64,000 bases of DNA from the NCBI GenBank assembly GCA_017441295.1, contig JAFRYA010000035.1, positions 1 through 64,000 of the forward strand, read 5' to 3'. This DNA comes from Lachnospiraceae bacterium (GTDB lineage Bacteria > Bacillota > Clostridia > Lachnospirales > Lachnospiraceae). Below are positions 52,200 through 60,963 of this stretch, one piece after another. The notes under the pieces were generated by a model. It was not told the origin of the DNA, searched no databases, and saw only the letters and a program-made list of their open reading frames with translations. Position 1 is the first letter of the stretch; the number at the start of each line of letters is the position of its first letter. Made by a program: the position numbers and the translations under genes.

Positions 52200-53276
52200 A
52201 TGATTTGGGATATTATTGTGATAGGTGCAGGTCCTGCCGGAAGCACCTTCGCCAGAGAGATTTCAAAACTGAATAAAACCGTGCTGGTAATCGATGGCCA
52301 GACAGCTGAGAAGTCCAAACCGTGCGGAGGACTGCTAGCTCCTGATGCACAGAAATTGCTCGCGCACTCAGATATGATACTGCCTAAGGACGTACTGGTA
52401 GACCCGCAGATTTTCTCTGTAAAAACCATGGACCTCGGCACCGGACTTACCAGATATTATCAGCGTTATTATATGAACATGGACCGCTATGCGTTCGACC
52501 TGCATTTAATGTCGCTGATACCGGAGAATATCTGCATTACCGAAGGCAGATGCACAGGAATTGCTCAGGACGATGGACTATTTACTGTTCAGGTTCATCA
52601 GTATGGTGATATTGCGCAGTTCAAATGCCGGAACATCGTTGGCGCTGATGGAGCTTCATCCATTGTAAGGAGGAAGTTCTTCCCTGATCGTCCTATAAGC
52701 AGATACACAGCTATTCAGCAGTGGTTCGCATATGACGGACAGGAAAAGCCTTTCTATTCATGCATTTTCGACCGCGAGACATCTGACAGCTGCTCATGGA
52801 CCATCCACAAAGACGGCTATCTGCTCTATGGAGGATGTTTTAAGTCAGAAGGATGCAGGGAAGCTTTCGAACTGCAGAAGGAGCGTTTCGAAGCATTCAG
52901 CGGCATTGAGCTGAATGAGCCAATACTCACAGAAGCCTGTCAGGCATGCAGGCCAAAGCACTTGCGTGATTTCGTAACAGGTGAAGGGAACTTATTCCTT
53001 ATCGGTGAGGCTGCCGGTTTCATCAGCCCCAGTTCTTTTGAAGGAATCAGTTCTGCCATTTTCAGCGGCAAAGCTCTGGCTGAAGCCTTTGCTGACAGTA
53101 ACGTTTCAGCGTCATACAGCAGGAAAGTCAGGCACTTAAAATATAAGCTCTATTTCAAAACATGGAAACGTGCTTTCATGTATACGCCATGGACCAGAAA
53201 GCTTATAATGAAATCAGGAATATCAAGCATTAAAGTATCAGAAAAGCAGGAAAACTATGAAGACGATCAATATTAA
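52200..53276 (+). CDS. FAD-dependent oxidoreductase (geranylgeranyl reductase-like)
   Basis: 358 residues from the ATG at 52200, where the Rossmann strand starts directly (MIWDIIVIGAGPAGSTF). KPCGGLLAP is the typical second motif of the geranylgeranyl-reductase/PHBH-like flavoproteins, VGADGASSIVRR and FLIGEAAGFISPSSFEG are the later FAD motifs. Substrate unknown. No ribosome site; an extended -10 lies 8 bases upstream. Overlaps dut by 20 bases. Confidence 0.82.
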   Translation: MIWDIIVIGAGPAGSTFAREISKLNKTVLVIDGQTAEKSKPCGGLLAPDAQKLLAHSDMILPKDVLVDPQIFSVKTMDLGTGLTRYYQRYYMNMDRYAFDLHLMSLIPENICITEGRCTGIAQDDGLFTVQVHQYGDIAQFKCRNIVGADGASSIVRRKFFPDRPISRYTAIQQWFAYDGQEKPFYSCIFDRETSDSCSWTIHKDGYLLYGGCFKSEGCREAFELQKERFEAFSGIELNEPILTEACQACRPKHLRDFVTGEGNLFLIGEAAGFISPSSFEGISSAIFSGKALAEAFADSNVSASYSRKVRHLKYKLYFKTWKRAFMYTPWTRKLIMKSGISSIKVSEKQENYEDDQY

Positions 53277-53694
53277 GAAATTAAATGAAAAAGCTATTCT
53301 GCCTACATACGGATCAGAATACTCAGCAGGCGCGGACCTCTATGCGTGTCTGGATGAGCCGGTAACAGTAAAATCCGGTGAAGCATATCTCTTCCATACC
53401 GGTCTGGCCATGGAGATTCCTGAAGGTTATGCAGGATTGATATTCGCACGTTCAGGGCTGGCCACCAAGAAAGGTCTGGCACCGTCAAACAAAGTCGGAG
53501 TGATCGATTCAGATTACCGCGGCGAGATCATGGTCTCTCTCTTCAACCATTCTAAAGAGGACCGGGTTGTGGAACATGGCGAACGCATTGCGCAGCTGGT
53601 GCTTACACCATATATCACCGCTGACTGGAATATCGTAGACGAACTGAATGAAACCGTCCGCGGCTCGGGAGGTTTTGGAAGCACAGGAAAATAG
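53257..53694 (+). CDS. dut: dUTPase
   Basis: 145 residues, trimeric all-beta type. All five motifs are present: SAGADLYA, ARSGLATKKG, GVIDSDYRGEI, GERIAQLV and RGSGGFGSTGK. It hydrolyses dUTP to dUMP and pyrophosphate, protecting DNA from uracil. The start lies inside the end of the FAD oxidoreductase gene, behind AGGAAAA. Confidence 0.97.
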   Translation: MKTINIKKLNEKAILPTYGSEYSAGADLYACLDEPVTVKSGEAYLFHTGLAMEIPEGYAGLIFARSGLATKKGLAPSNKVGVIDSDYRGEIMVSLFNHSKEDRVVEHGERIAQLVLTPYITADWNIVDELNETVRGSGGFGSTGK

Positions 53695-53719
53695 TTATTT
53701 CCTTAAACCGGCATTATAC

Positions 53720-53753
53720 AAAAAACAGAGGGTGTGAATTATCACACCCTCTG
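53720..53753. terminator. Terminator of the giant surface protein gene (bidirectional)
   Basis: A 12-bp perfect stem CAGAGGGTGTGA-TAAT-TCACACCCTCTG (53726-53753) followed by TTTTTT on the minus strand, 13 bases after the stop. It also lies 31 bases after the converging dut stop. Confidence 0.9.
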
Positions 53754-53766
53754 AATTATTAAGTTT

Positions 53767-56700
53767 TTATTTCTTAAGATCTTTCTTTCTGGACACCGCC
53801 AAAGTTACTATACCCGCTGTAAGCAGTGCATTCCATACAAGCAGTACAATAATAATCCACCATGGTACATTGCTATTTGCCGGTGTTTTAATTGTCTCCT
53901 CACCCGAAGCCGTTTCTATTCTGATCTCGCCGCCTGTCTTAGGTATACTCTCTTCTTTGATCGTGATCATTGATCCGTCTCCGTAAGACTCCACACTGTA
54001 TTCTTCTTCAGTAATCTCCTTGCCGTTAATATAAATCTTTGAGATTTCTGAACTTGAAGTATTGAAGTAGTAGGTCTTAACTTCACCTGAGGTTTTTATT
54101 GTCTGAGACTCTGACCTGACGTTTCCTGCGTTAATCTCTCTGCCGTCGCTAAGCGTAACGATCAGATCTCCATTTACAATGCGTACATCGGCAATTCCAA
54201 CTCCGTCCTTTCCATTTACGCCATCTTTGCCGTCCTGGCCGTTGGTGCCATTTCTTCCGGCTGCTCCGGTTGCACCTGTAGCACCTGTAGCGCCTGTTGC
54301 TCCTCTGGCACCGGTATCGCCTTTAGCTCCGGTTGCGCCTGTCGCACCGTTCTGGCCATCATTACCGTCTTTTCCGTTTTCACCATTTGCAACTGTATAA
54401 GTCGATGTGGTGCCGTCTGAATAAGTGATGGTGAATGTATCAATATTGCCTTCTGTAGCTGTTTTTTCAATTGAGACAATACCTCGTCCATCCTCACCTT
54501 TATCACCTTTCTCACCATCTTTTACATAATATGTATATGTAGTACCGTCTGAATACTTAAATGTATATTCAGTGGTCAGTTCATCTATTCTCTCACTGCT
54601 GATGCTTATCAGAGATATGCCTTCGCCCCTGAGAGACGCCAGCCATTCCAGAACGGTGCCTTCAAAACCATTTTCTACAGCCAGTTCATATGCGCTCTTT
54701 CCATCCACGCCGTCACGGCCGTTTCTTACGGTAAATGTATACATGTCACCATTTGACATCGTAATAAGATAGGTGTCGAGATATGGATCTGAACCGACCT
54801 CAACCTTTTCGATGGAAACAATGCCGTTGCCGTCTTTACCATTTGTGATTGTATAACTGAAAGTTTCTCCGTTGGAAAGCGTGATGGTGTATGTATCAAC
54901 CAGTCCGTCTTCTGATGTGCCGGTCTTCTCAATCTTTTCAACGCTTACTCCATCAGTGCCGTTGGTAACTGTGAAGGAATACTCCGTACCATCTGTCATG
55001 GTAATAGTGTATGTATCTTCATTTCCATTTTGTTCGGTTCTTTCAATTGAAGCAATTCCGACACCATCTACTCCGTTGGTTACATTAAATGTATAGCTGC
55101 TGCCATCGGTATAATAAATTGTATATGTATCAACCAGTCCGTCTTCAGATGTTCCGGTATGTTTAATGTAATCAACTCCAATGCCGTTTCCATGCAGCGA
55201 TGCGATCCATTCAGCAGCAGTTCCTTCAAAACCGTTCAGTACAGCAATTTCGTATGCGGACAGGCCGTCCTGGCCGTTTGCGCCATTTACTACTGTAAAA
55301 GTCTCTACAGATCCGTCGGTGTACGTAATCGTATAGGTATCTGTCAGGCCGTCTTCGGATGTTCCTGTCTTTTCTATCGAAGCGATTCCGACACCCTGTT
55401 CACCTTTCTCGCCCTGTTCGCCCTGTTCACCCTGGTCACCTTTCTCGCCATTAGTTACTGTAAATGTGTAGTAAGAACCATCAGTGTAATAAATTGCGTA
55501 TGTGTCGATCAGGCCATCTTCGGATGTTCCAATTTTTTCGATACGGTCAACTCCTATTCCGTTTCCGGTCAGGGATGCGATCCACTCCGCTTCTGTTCCC
55601 TCGAAACCATGCAGAACAGCTATTTCATAAGCAGACAGGCCATCTGTTCCGTTAGTAACTGTAAAAGTAGAAGTTGTTCCATCTGTATAAGTTACTGTAT
55701 AGGTGTCAACATTGCCCTCTGTTCCGGTCTTTTCAAACGATTCTATTCCACGTCCGTCTTCACCGTCTGCTCCATTGTTTACAGTGAATGTTGAATAACT
55801 GCCATCGGTGAAATATATTGTATATGTATCAATCAGCCCGTCTTCTGATGTGCTTGTCTTTTCAATCTTTTCAATACCTATTCCGTTTCCTGAGAGTGAA
55901 GCAATCCATTCAGCTACAGTACCTACAAATCCGTTTTCCACAGCCAGCTGATAAGCGGACTTTCCATCTTCTCCCTGAGGGCCCTGCTCACCCTGCGGAC
56001 CTTCCGGACCGCCGATTGCCGGTACATAGAAGACCTGATTGGACCAAATGCTTTCAAGCTCTTTTCCGCTCGGAAGATCAGTTGCTGATGTAACAACGAA
56101 CTGGTACAGATTGCCTGATGAGTCATCCAGATTGTCCTGAGATATTGTGAAGGAAGTTGTGCCTGCGGTAATACGTGTATCGTTCAGACGTATATATTCG
56201 CCGCCAACTACCTGATATAAATAATATCCATCAACTGAGTCCGCATGTTCATCTTCCCATGAAAGGATAAATGTTCCATCGTCATATGATACTGACAGTT
56301 CAGGAGGCTGCGGAGGCATTGAAAGCTGTGCTACCTTGTATCCGTATACAGGAACATGTGAGTTGTCCCATAAGCGTTCTTTCATTTCTTCAGGATCTTC
56401 AATATCATCATACGCGGTTCCGCCTCCGCCGGTACCCATATCAACGTACCAACGGCCAAAGGACCAGAAGAACTGATATGCACGGATAATATCATCTGTA
56501 AGTCCCATTTCTTTCAGCGCTCTCTCATCCAGGTCATTTACGGTACCTGATACTGTATTACCTCTTGTAGTGGTCTCATAATGGCATGTGCCCTTGAGGA
56601 AATCCGCTGATACATAGAAGCCTGCACGCGCGTCAACCAGACCTGCGAGGCCAACGCCCCATGTACTGGAGAAGTTGATTGAGAAGCCTCCCGAGAATCC

Positions 56701-59259
56701 TTCTCCTTCAGTAACATACTCCGAATGAGCATACTCCTGCGTCTTGGAAGTACCGCTGTATCCCAGCTGCATATCTCCCATATTAGACAGTTTCTCTGCA
56801 TCAGTCAGATCTCCGTTGTTCCAGTCATTAAGGTATTCTTCCGGATTGCCTTCGTTTCCGACAAGATACTCGCCGTTCTCAGTGCTGCTGGTGTCAGTAT
56901 CAACGATTTTCTTAAGCACAGGAGGTTTGTATGAGTAATTCTGTGCTTCAGCTTCTGCTTTAAGAGTCGCTGCCAATGCATCATATTCATCAACAAAACT
57001 GTTATAGTCTTTGACGCTGAGCTGACTCCAGACAGGTCCCAGAGGCATTGGTACCTGAACGAAGTTTTCAAGCCACTTACCATTTTCTGCGTCATACATA
57101 TCGTAGTTATATAAAACTATAGGTGTTCGCTGAATAAGAACAGTGTTCTGGTTTGTCGTCTCAAACACAGAATTGTAGCTTGTCTCCCAGCCTTTCTCCC
57201 ATTCCCAGGTGTAGTTGAATGCTGCGCCTGCTTCAATTGCCAACTTTGCAGACGCCAGGGCTGAAACCTCAGCTTCTCCAGAGAATCCTACACCCCAGTC
57301 AAGTGATGTGGTCGTATTGTCATTCTCTCCGTATGTAGTGTCTATAGAATATGATGTACTGCCCGGATCCTGTACCCCGTCAAAGAATGGTGCTGCCTGG
57401 AGCACTGCTTCGATCTTTGGATCGGTATAGATGTAATTCTTGCCCCTGTAGCGCAGACGCACACCATCTGTATCCTTGTCTATGGCCGTGACAATCGTAT
57501 GACAAGCACGCCAGTCACCACTGTCATAGCCATCAGCATCGTTCAGCAGGTAATCGTCATGATCAACATCAGTACAGTAGAATCCGCTGCCTGTTACGAT
57601 TCCCAGCATGTCATCAGTGTCGTTATAGGTGGCTCCGATCATACCTATCTTGTAGCCGTAGGCTTCCATTTCGTTATGCTTAAGTGCAACAACATAGTAG
57701 ACCTGTTCTCTGCCAATGTCGTTATGATCGAAATTACCTACTGCGACATCACTGACCCATGCATTTGATACTGATACACTTCCCATTCCAATGTCCGTGT
57801 GATTGAAGTATTCCGGGGTATAGGTGACAGATACGCCTCCATCAGGGTTGTAAGTCATAATCTGTCCGTTAAAGAATATCAGGTCCTTGCCGTTTTGGCC
57901 GTTAAATGCTACGGTTGCCACAGAGGCGCGCGGATGTGATCTGTCCTTCACGTAATATCCACGTGTGATCATCTTGTTCATTCCGGGATCAGTCAGGATA
58001 ACTTCCCGTACGCTATTACTGCTATTTAACTCATATATACCCAGAAGCTGGGCTTTTATATGCTGATATCTGCCACCGTCTTTACTGCGGAAGTGATATC
58101 CGCCTACTACAATCTCATTTGTGCCATCGCCGTCCACATCGCCTACGGATACTCCCGGTGACTGGAAGGTCAGACGATAAGAATTGCCGTCCTCTGAGTA
58201 GTCATTATAAAGATACTTTGTGGTGTGGCTGTGGCTAAAGACGGAGGAAGTGCTGTTTGGAACGCCGTAGTAAACATACATTTCGGTCTCTCCGTTCCCC
58301 TTCTTTGGCGCGGTGGTTCCCGTATCTGTCTCTCCGGTTTTTCCGGTTACAATTATCAGCTCGTCGGCATCGTCGCCGTTCAGGTCACCGGCCGCCAGAG
58401 AAACGGTATTGATATATTCAGTAGTACTCAAATGTTGAAGTTTCAATGATCCTATACGACTAAGCTCACGATTGATATGGTCATACTCAAACAGTATTGT
58501 ATACGATCCGGTTTCGTCGCTGTCGTCACGAGGCCTAAAAGTGGCTGCCATGACAAGAGTCTCATATCCACGGCCAAAGTCACCCGCGGTCACCGATATG
58601 AAAGCATTTGCCGCATAAAGATCATTTGTCCAGTCATCATTTCTGGTATAGATCGGCTTGTACTCTTTCCACGTACCAGCTGAATTCTTTTCCCATAGTT
58701 CAACCTTTGTACTTGTGGTTTCATTGTCTAATGACGGTTCGACCGTCCACAGATAGTAATCATTCTCCTCAGGATCGAAACCAGCGTAAGCTACAACGTC
58801 CCTGCGGCCGTGGCCTTTCTTGTCGAAGGCTACGCTTTGAATATAGGTCAGATTAGAGCAGCTGATCGGGAAAGTACCTGTGGAACCAAATCCGCTGAGG
58901 GCTTTGCTCTTCTCACTCCCTTTGTCCTTTTTGTACCATTTGAGTTTATGATAATCATTTTCATAATCCTCTACCAGCACTGCCAGCTCATTCCACGGAA
59001 GCATCAACGTTCCTTCGGATGTTCCATTCTCATCATAGGCTGCACCATAAGGGTTGCTGGTATCTCCTGGCGCAAAGCCTTCTGGATCTGTCCCGTCAAT
59101 ATTAAGCAGCTGGCTGCCTGTTACGGTCTCGGTTAGTTCTTCTTCCGAGGAATTATCTGCACGGGCAGTCGTCAGGCTTCCCGGGATTATGCCCAGTATC
59201 AGAGCCATAACCAGCAGTGGGCCAAATACCTTTTTCATCAAACTACTGTAGACTTTCAT
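53767..59259 (-). CDS. Giant repeat-rich surface protein (FG-GAP-like, fibronectin III, collagen-like repeats, C-terminal anchor)
   Basis: 1830 residues, secreted and membrane-anchored. Signal peptide about 1-35. Residues about 60-640 contain several FG-GAP/VCBS-like Asp motifs (AAGDLNGDDADELIIV, SVGDVDGDGTNEIVVGGYH), suggesting a calcium-bound beta-propeller. Residues about 660-960 are a Ser/Gly/aromatic-rich beta region, followed by a fibronectin-III-like domain (about 990-1085). Then come about ten 35-40-residue repeats of the form GIxSIEKTGTSEDGLxDTYT, four SAYELAVENGFEGT modules and collagen-like G-x-y stretches (GATGATGAKGD). A single C-terminal helix and basic tail anchor it. Start has GGAGGG. 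Overlaps the small membrane protein gene by 17 bases. Confidence 0.88.
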   Translation of the reverse strand: MKVYSSLMKKVFGPLLVMALILGIIPGSLTTARADNSSEEELTETVTGSQLLNIDGTDPEGFAPGDTSNPYGAAYDENGTSEGTLMLPWNELAVLVEDYENDYHKLKWYKKDKGSEKSKALSGFGSTGTFPISCSNLTYIQSVAFDKKGHGRRDVVAYAGFDPEENDYYLWTVEPSLDNETTSTKVELWEKNSAGTWKEYKPIYTRNDDWTNDLYAANAFISVTAGDFGRGYETLVMAATFRPRDDSDETGSYTILFEYDHINRELSRIGSLKLQHLSTTEYINTVSLAAGDLNGDDADELIIVTGKTGETDTGTTAPKKGNGETEMYVYYGVPNSTSSVFSHSHTTKYLYNDYSEDGNSYRLTFQSPGVSVGDVDGDGTNEIVVGGYHFRSKDGGRYQHIKAQLLGIYELNSSNSVREVILTDPGMNKMITRGYYVKDRSHPRASVATVAFNGQNGKDLIFFNGQIMTYNPDGGVSVTYTPEYFNHTDIGMGSVSVSNAWVSDVAVGNFDHNDIGREQVYYVVALKHNEMEAYGYKIGMIGATYNDTDDMLGIVTGSGFYCTDVDHDDYLLNDADGYDSGDWRACHTIVTAIDKDTDGVRLRYRGKNYIYTDPKIEAVLQAAPFFDGVQDPGSTSYSIDTTYGENDNTTTSLDWGVGFSGEAEVSALASAKLAIEAGAAFNYTWEWEKGWETSYNSVFETTNQNTVLIQRTPIVLYNYDMYDAENGKWLENFVQVPMPLGPVWSQLSVKDYNSFVDEYDALAATLKAEAEAQNYSYKPPVLKKIVDTDTSSTENGEYLVGNEGNPEEYLNDWNNGDLTDAEKLSNMGDMQLGYSGTSKTQEYAHSEYVTEGEGFSGGFSINFSSTWGVGLAGLVDARAGFYVSADFLKGTCHYETTTRGNTVSGTVNDLDERALKEMGLTDDIIRAYQFFWSFGRWYVDMGTGGGGTAYDDIEDPEEMKERLWDNSHVPVYGYKVAQLSMPPQPPELSVSYDDGTFILSWEDEHADSVDGYYLYQVVGGEYIRLNDTRITAGTTSFTISQDNLDDSSGNLYQFVVTSATDLPSGKELESIWSNQVFYVPAIGGPEGPQGEQGPQGEDGKSAYQLAVENGFVGTVAEWIASLSGNGIGIEKIEKTSTSEDGLIDTYTIYFTDGSYSTFTVNNGADGEDGRGIESFEKTGTEGNVDTYTVTYTDGTTSTFTVTNGTDGLSAYEIAVLHGFEGTEAEWIASLTGNGIGVDRIEKIGTSEDGLIDTYAIYYTDGSYYTFTVTNGEKGDQGEQGEQGEKGEQGVGIASIEKTGTSEDGLTDTYTITYTDGSVETFTVVNGANGQDGLSAYEIAVLNGFEGTAAEWIASLHGNGIGVDYIKHTGTSEDGLVDTYTIYYTDGSSYTFNVTNGVDGVGIASIERTEQNGNEDTYTITMTDGTEYSFTVTNGTDGVSVEKIEKTGTSEDGLVDTYTITLSNGETFSYTITNGKDGNGIVSIEKVEVGSDPYLDTYLITMSNGDMYTFTVRNGRDGVDGKSAYELAVENGFEGTVLEWLASLRGEGISLISISSERIDELTTEYTFKYSDGTTYTYYVKDGEKGDKGEDGRGIVSIEKTATEGNIDTFTITYSDGTTSTYTVANGENGKDGNDGQNGATGATGAKGDTGARGATGATGATGATGAAGRNGTNGQDGKDGVNGKDGVGIADVRIVNGDLIVTLSDGREINAGNVRSESQTIKTSGEVKTYYFNTSSSEISKIYINGKEITEEEYSVESYGDGSMITIKEESIPKTGGEIRIETASGEETIKTPANSNVPWWIIIVLLVWNALLTAGIVTLAVSRKKDLKK
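54190..56000 (-). repeat. Coding repeat array of the giant surface protein
   Basis: Roughly 110-bp units encoding the TDGSxxTFTVxNGxDG type beta repeat recur ten times, interspersed with four units encoding SAYE(I/L)AVxxGFxGTxxEW and with collagen-like triplets. The densest Gly-Ala-Thr triplet run is near 54265-54345. Repeats are diverged, not identical, at the DNA level. Confidence 0.8.
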
Positions 59260-59608
59260 TATCGTTCTCCCTCCTATTATTTTCTTCTTTGCCGGTAAAT
59301 GATTTTTCCTTTTTTTTCTTCTGCCAGTTTATACACAAAACGGTAAATATCACGGCAACCGTAAAAGCAATGATCGCGACTAGCACATAACCGCCCGTGC
59401 CTTCAAACAGCATTATCGATCCGCTGTACATTCCGGCTGCTCCGGCACTGTGCGTTCTGCCGGCAGTGAAAATCAACAGGAATAGGCATATGGTGAGCAC
59501 AACCCCGGCTGTACCGATAAGTGTTGTCTTCCGGCGGTTCTTCATGTTCTGCCTAGCATTCATTCGTACATGCAGGGCGTTGACTCTGTCTTCTGCCGTC
59601 CTCATCAT
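59243..59608 (-). CDS. Small two-helix membrane protein B (paralogue of the sigma-linked protein A)
   Basis: 121 residues. The cytoplasmic N-terminus MRTAEDRVNALHVRM matches MRTSEERVKELHYRM of the protein at 60947-61282. Two transmembrane helices (about 31-51 and 74-95) flank a short Gly/Ala/Ser loop (HSAGAAGMYSGSIMLFEGTGG). The tail is basic, then acidic. AGGAGG precedes the ATG, and the gene overlaps the surface protein start by 17 bases, so the two are translated together. An anti-sigma-like role is inferred from its paralogue; it could also be a chaperone or sensor for the surface protein. Confidence 0.75.
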   Translation of the reverse strand: MMRTAEDRVNALHVRMNARQNMKNRRKTTLIGTAGVVLTICLFLLIFTAGRTHSAGAAGMYSGSIMLFEGTGGYVLVAIIAFTVAVIFTVLCINWQKKKKEKSFTGKEENNRRENDNESLQ

Positions 59609-59649
59609 AAATTCCTCCTTCCTGAATAGTCTTTCACTTATTAAGTGTC

Positions 59650-59669
59650 AAAAAGCCGGGTAAAACCCG
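59650..59669 (-). other. Second hairpin in the leader of small membrane protein B
   Basis: CGGGT-TTT-ACCCG followed by GCTTTTT on the minus strand. A TTGACA overlaps its T-run, and the palindrome CACTTA-T-TAAGTG lies just downstream (about 59632-59644). Termination or promoter control here is possible. Confidence 0.4.
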
Positions 59670-59691
59670 AACCTCTGCCAAAAATTTTTTA

Positions 59692-59715
59692 TAAAAAAAA
59701 GCCCCTTACGGGGCT
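59692..59715 (-). terminator. Terminator after the PrsW gene
   Basis: AGCCCC-GTAA-GGGGCT (59700-59715) followed by eight T residues on the minus strand, 10 bases after the PrsW stop. It separates the sigma-PrsW operon from the surface-protein operon. Confidence 0.85.
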
Positions 59716-59725
59716 AATCTGTTTC

Positions 59726-60349
59726 TTAACTGATTCTTTTCCGGAAAAAGACCATATATAAGAGCACCAGTGTCATCGGGATAACACTGCCGATCCAGAA
59801 TACAACACCGGACTGATTAACGAAAATATTAAAAACAGCATGGAAAATAATTACAAAACACAGCAGCGCAAATGCACCTACTATCTGCAGCCATATCTTG
59901 TTCCACAGATAGAACAGGCCGACAGCAATGATCATTCCGCAGACGACATGCATAGCCCCGGTCCCAAAGCCGCGGATTATGAGACGCAGCAGATCCGAAG
60001 TGCCGTAATAAGTTATAAAGCATACATTTTCGAATGTTGCAAACCCTACTGCCACCAACAGGAATCCTGTAATGGCGACCTTCTTCTCCGGCTCAAATAC
60101 CAGAATAAAGAACAACATAGGAAGAAACTTAAGTATTTCCTCAACTACCGGAGAAATCTCATGGGAAGCCTCGATCAGATCTGCTCCCGCTGCACCAGCC
60201 AGAAATGTGTTGACGTATGCAGAAAGCAGGCAAACAGTCATACCAGCCAGCAAAAAAAGCAGAGCTCTGCGGCCTTCCCTTCGAAGACATATGATTGCCA
60301 GTATAAGTGGCGCGGCCAAACATATATAAATATTCTCAATATAATTCAT
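59726..60349 (-). CDS. PrsW family intramembrane metalloprotease
   Basis: 207 residues from the ATG at 60349, which overlaps the preceding stop (ATGA) and has GGTGG upstream. About six to seven helices. Family motifs are intact: E70-E71-x-x-K74 (VVEEILKF), E107 in FATFENV, H134 in FGTGAMHV and H170-x3-N174 in FHAVFNIF. In Bacillus subtilis PrsW makes the first cut in anti-sigma factor RsiW. The operon here contains an ECF sigma factor and a two-helix membrane protein, so the same role is the leading hypothesis. Confidence 0.88.
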   Translation of the reverse strand: MNYIENIYICLAAPLILAIICLRREGRRALLFLLAGMTVCLLSAYVNTFLAGAAGADLIEASHEISPVVEEILKFLPMLFFILVFEPEKKVAITGFLLVAVGFATFENVCFITYYGTSDLLRLIIRGFGTGAMHVVCGMIIAVGLFYLWNKIWLQIVGAFALLCFVIIFHAVFNIFVNQSGVVFWIGSVIPMTLVLLYMVFFRKRIS

Positions 60350-60963
60350 TCTTCCACCGCCTTTTTTGTTGCAGGAAGAAAGATTGCTGCACTGACTGTC
60401 AACAGGAAATCGAACCAATAGTATGGATTTGTTAATGTGTCCGAAGTCCAGAAGCATGACGCTGTCCATAGTCCATACTCCAAAAGACAGAACACCAGGA
60501 TCATAATTGATAAAAAAATCTGATTTTTATAAATCTTCCAGTCGATAAATCTACATATTACTGAGAAAAGCAGCAACCCCATCAGTGAAGCATATATAAT
60601 GTTGCTCAGAATCTCACCACGCAGGATAAAGAAGACCGCCATGGCCACAGAAAAAATAGGTCCCAGCCACGGAAGCGCGCGCAATCTACTGGTTTTGACC
60701 GGAGGTGCGGTCTGTATCAGCAGCATATATAGAAAGATATACATGGCATACCAGCTCAGGTCTGATACTACAGAAATCTTAGGCGTGTCGCCAAAGAAAA
60801 TCAGGCACACCAGCCAGTAAATATCTCCCAACAGAAAACTTCCATAGAAAAAGAACAATATCATCCATTCCCGGCTTTTTCTTGTAATAGTCGGGTACAG
60901 AGAAACAACAGCACAAATTATCAAAGCACCGATCTGCAGCGCGTTCTCAATGCTTTCGATCAT
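60346..60963 (-). CDS. Unknown polytopic membrane protein (about seven helices)
   Basis: 205 residues from the ATG at 60963, behind GGAGGG. Seven or so hydrophobic segments with many aromatics (YWLVCLIFFGD, WYAMYIFLYMLLIQ) and no recognised enzymatic motif. It is wedged between small protein A (17-base overlap) and PrsW (4-base overlap), so it is coupled to both. It could be a sensor for an outside signal or part of the proteolysis complex. I do not recognise the family. Confidence 0.7.
   Translation of the reverse strand: MIESIENALQIGALIICAVVSLYPTITRKSREWMILFFFYGSFLLGDIYWLVCLIFFGDTPKISVVSDLSWYAMYIFLYMLLIQTAPPVKTSRLRALPWLGPIFSVAMAVFFILRGEILSNIIYASLMGLLLFSVICRFIDWKIYKNQIFLSIMILVFCLLEYGLWTASCFWTSDTLTNPYYWFDFLLTVSAAIFLPATKKAVEE

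Noticed and set aside
53850-53890. IPKTG near the C-terminus of the giant protein as a sortase LPXTG-type signal
   Set aside because: The motif is followed by about 25 further residues before the membrane helix, whereas sortase signals stand directly before it. The protein looks membrane-anchored instead.
59609-59650. TTGACA-17-TATTCA as promoter of small membrane protein B
   Set aside because: The -10 is weak and the start would fall in the ribosome site, leaving no usable leader. It is noted but not listed as a promoter.
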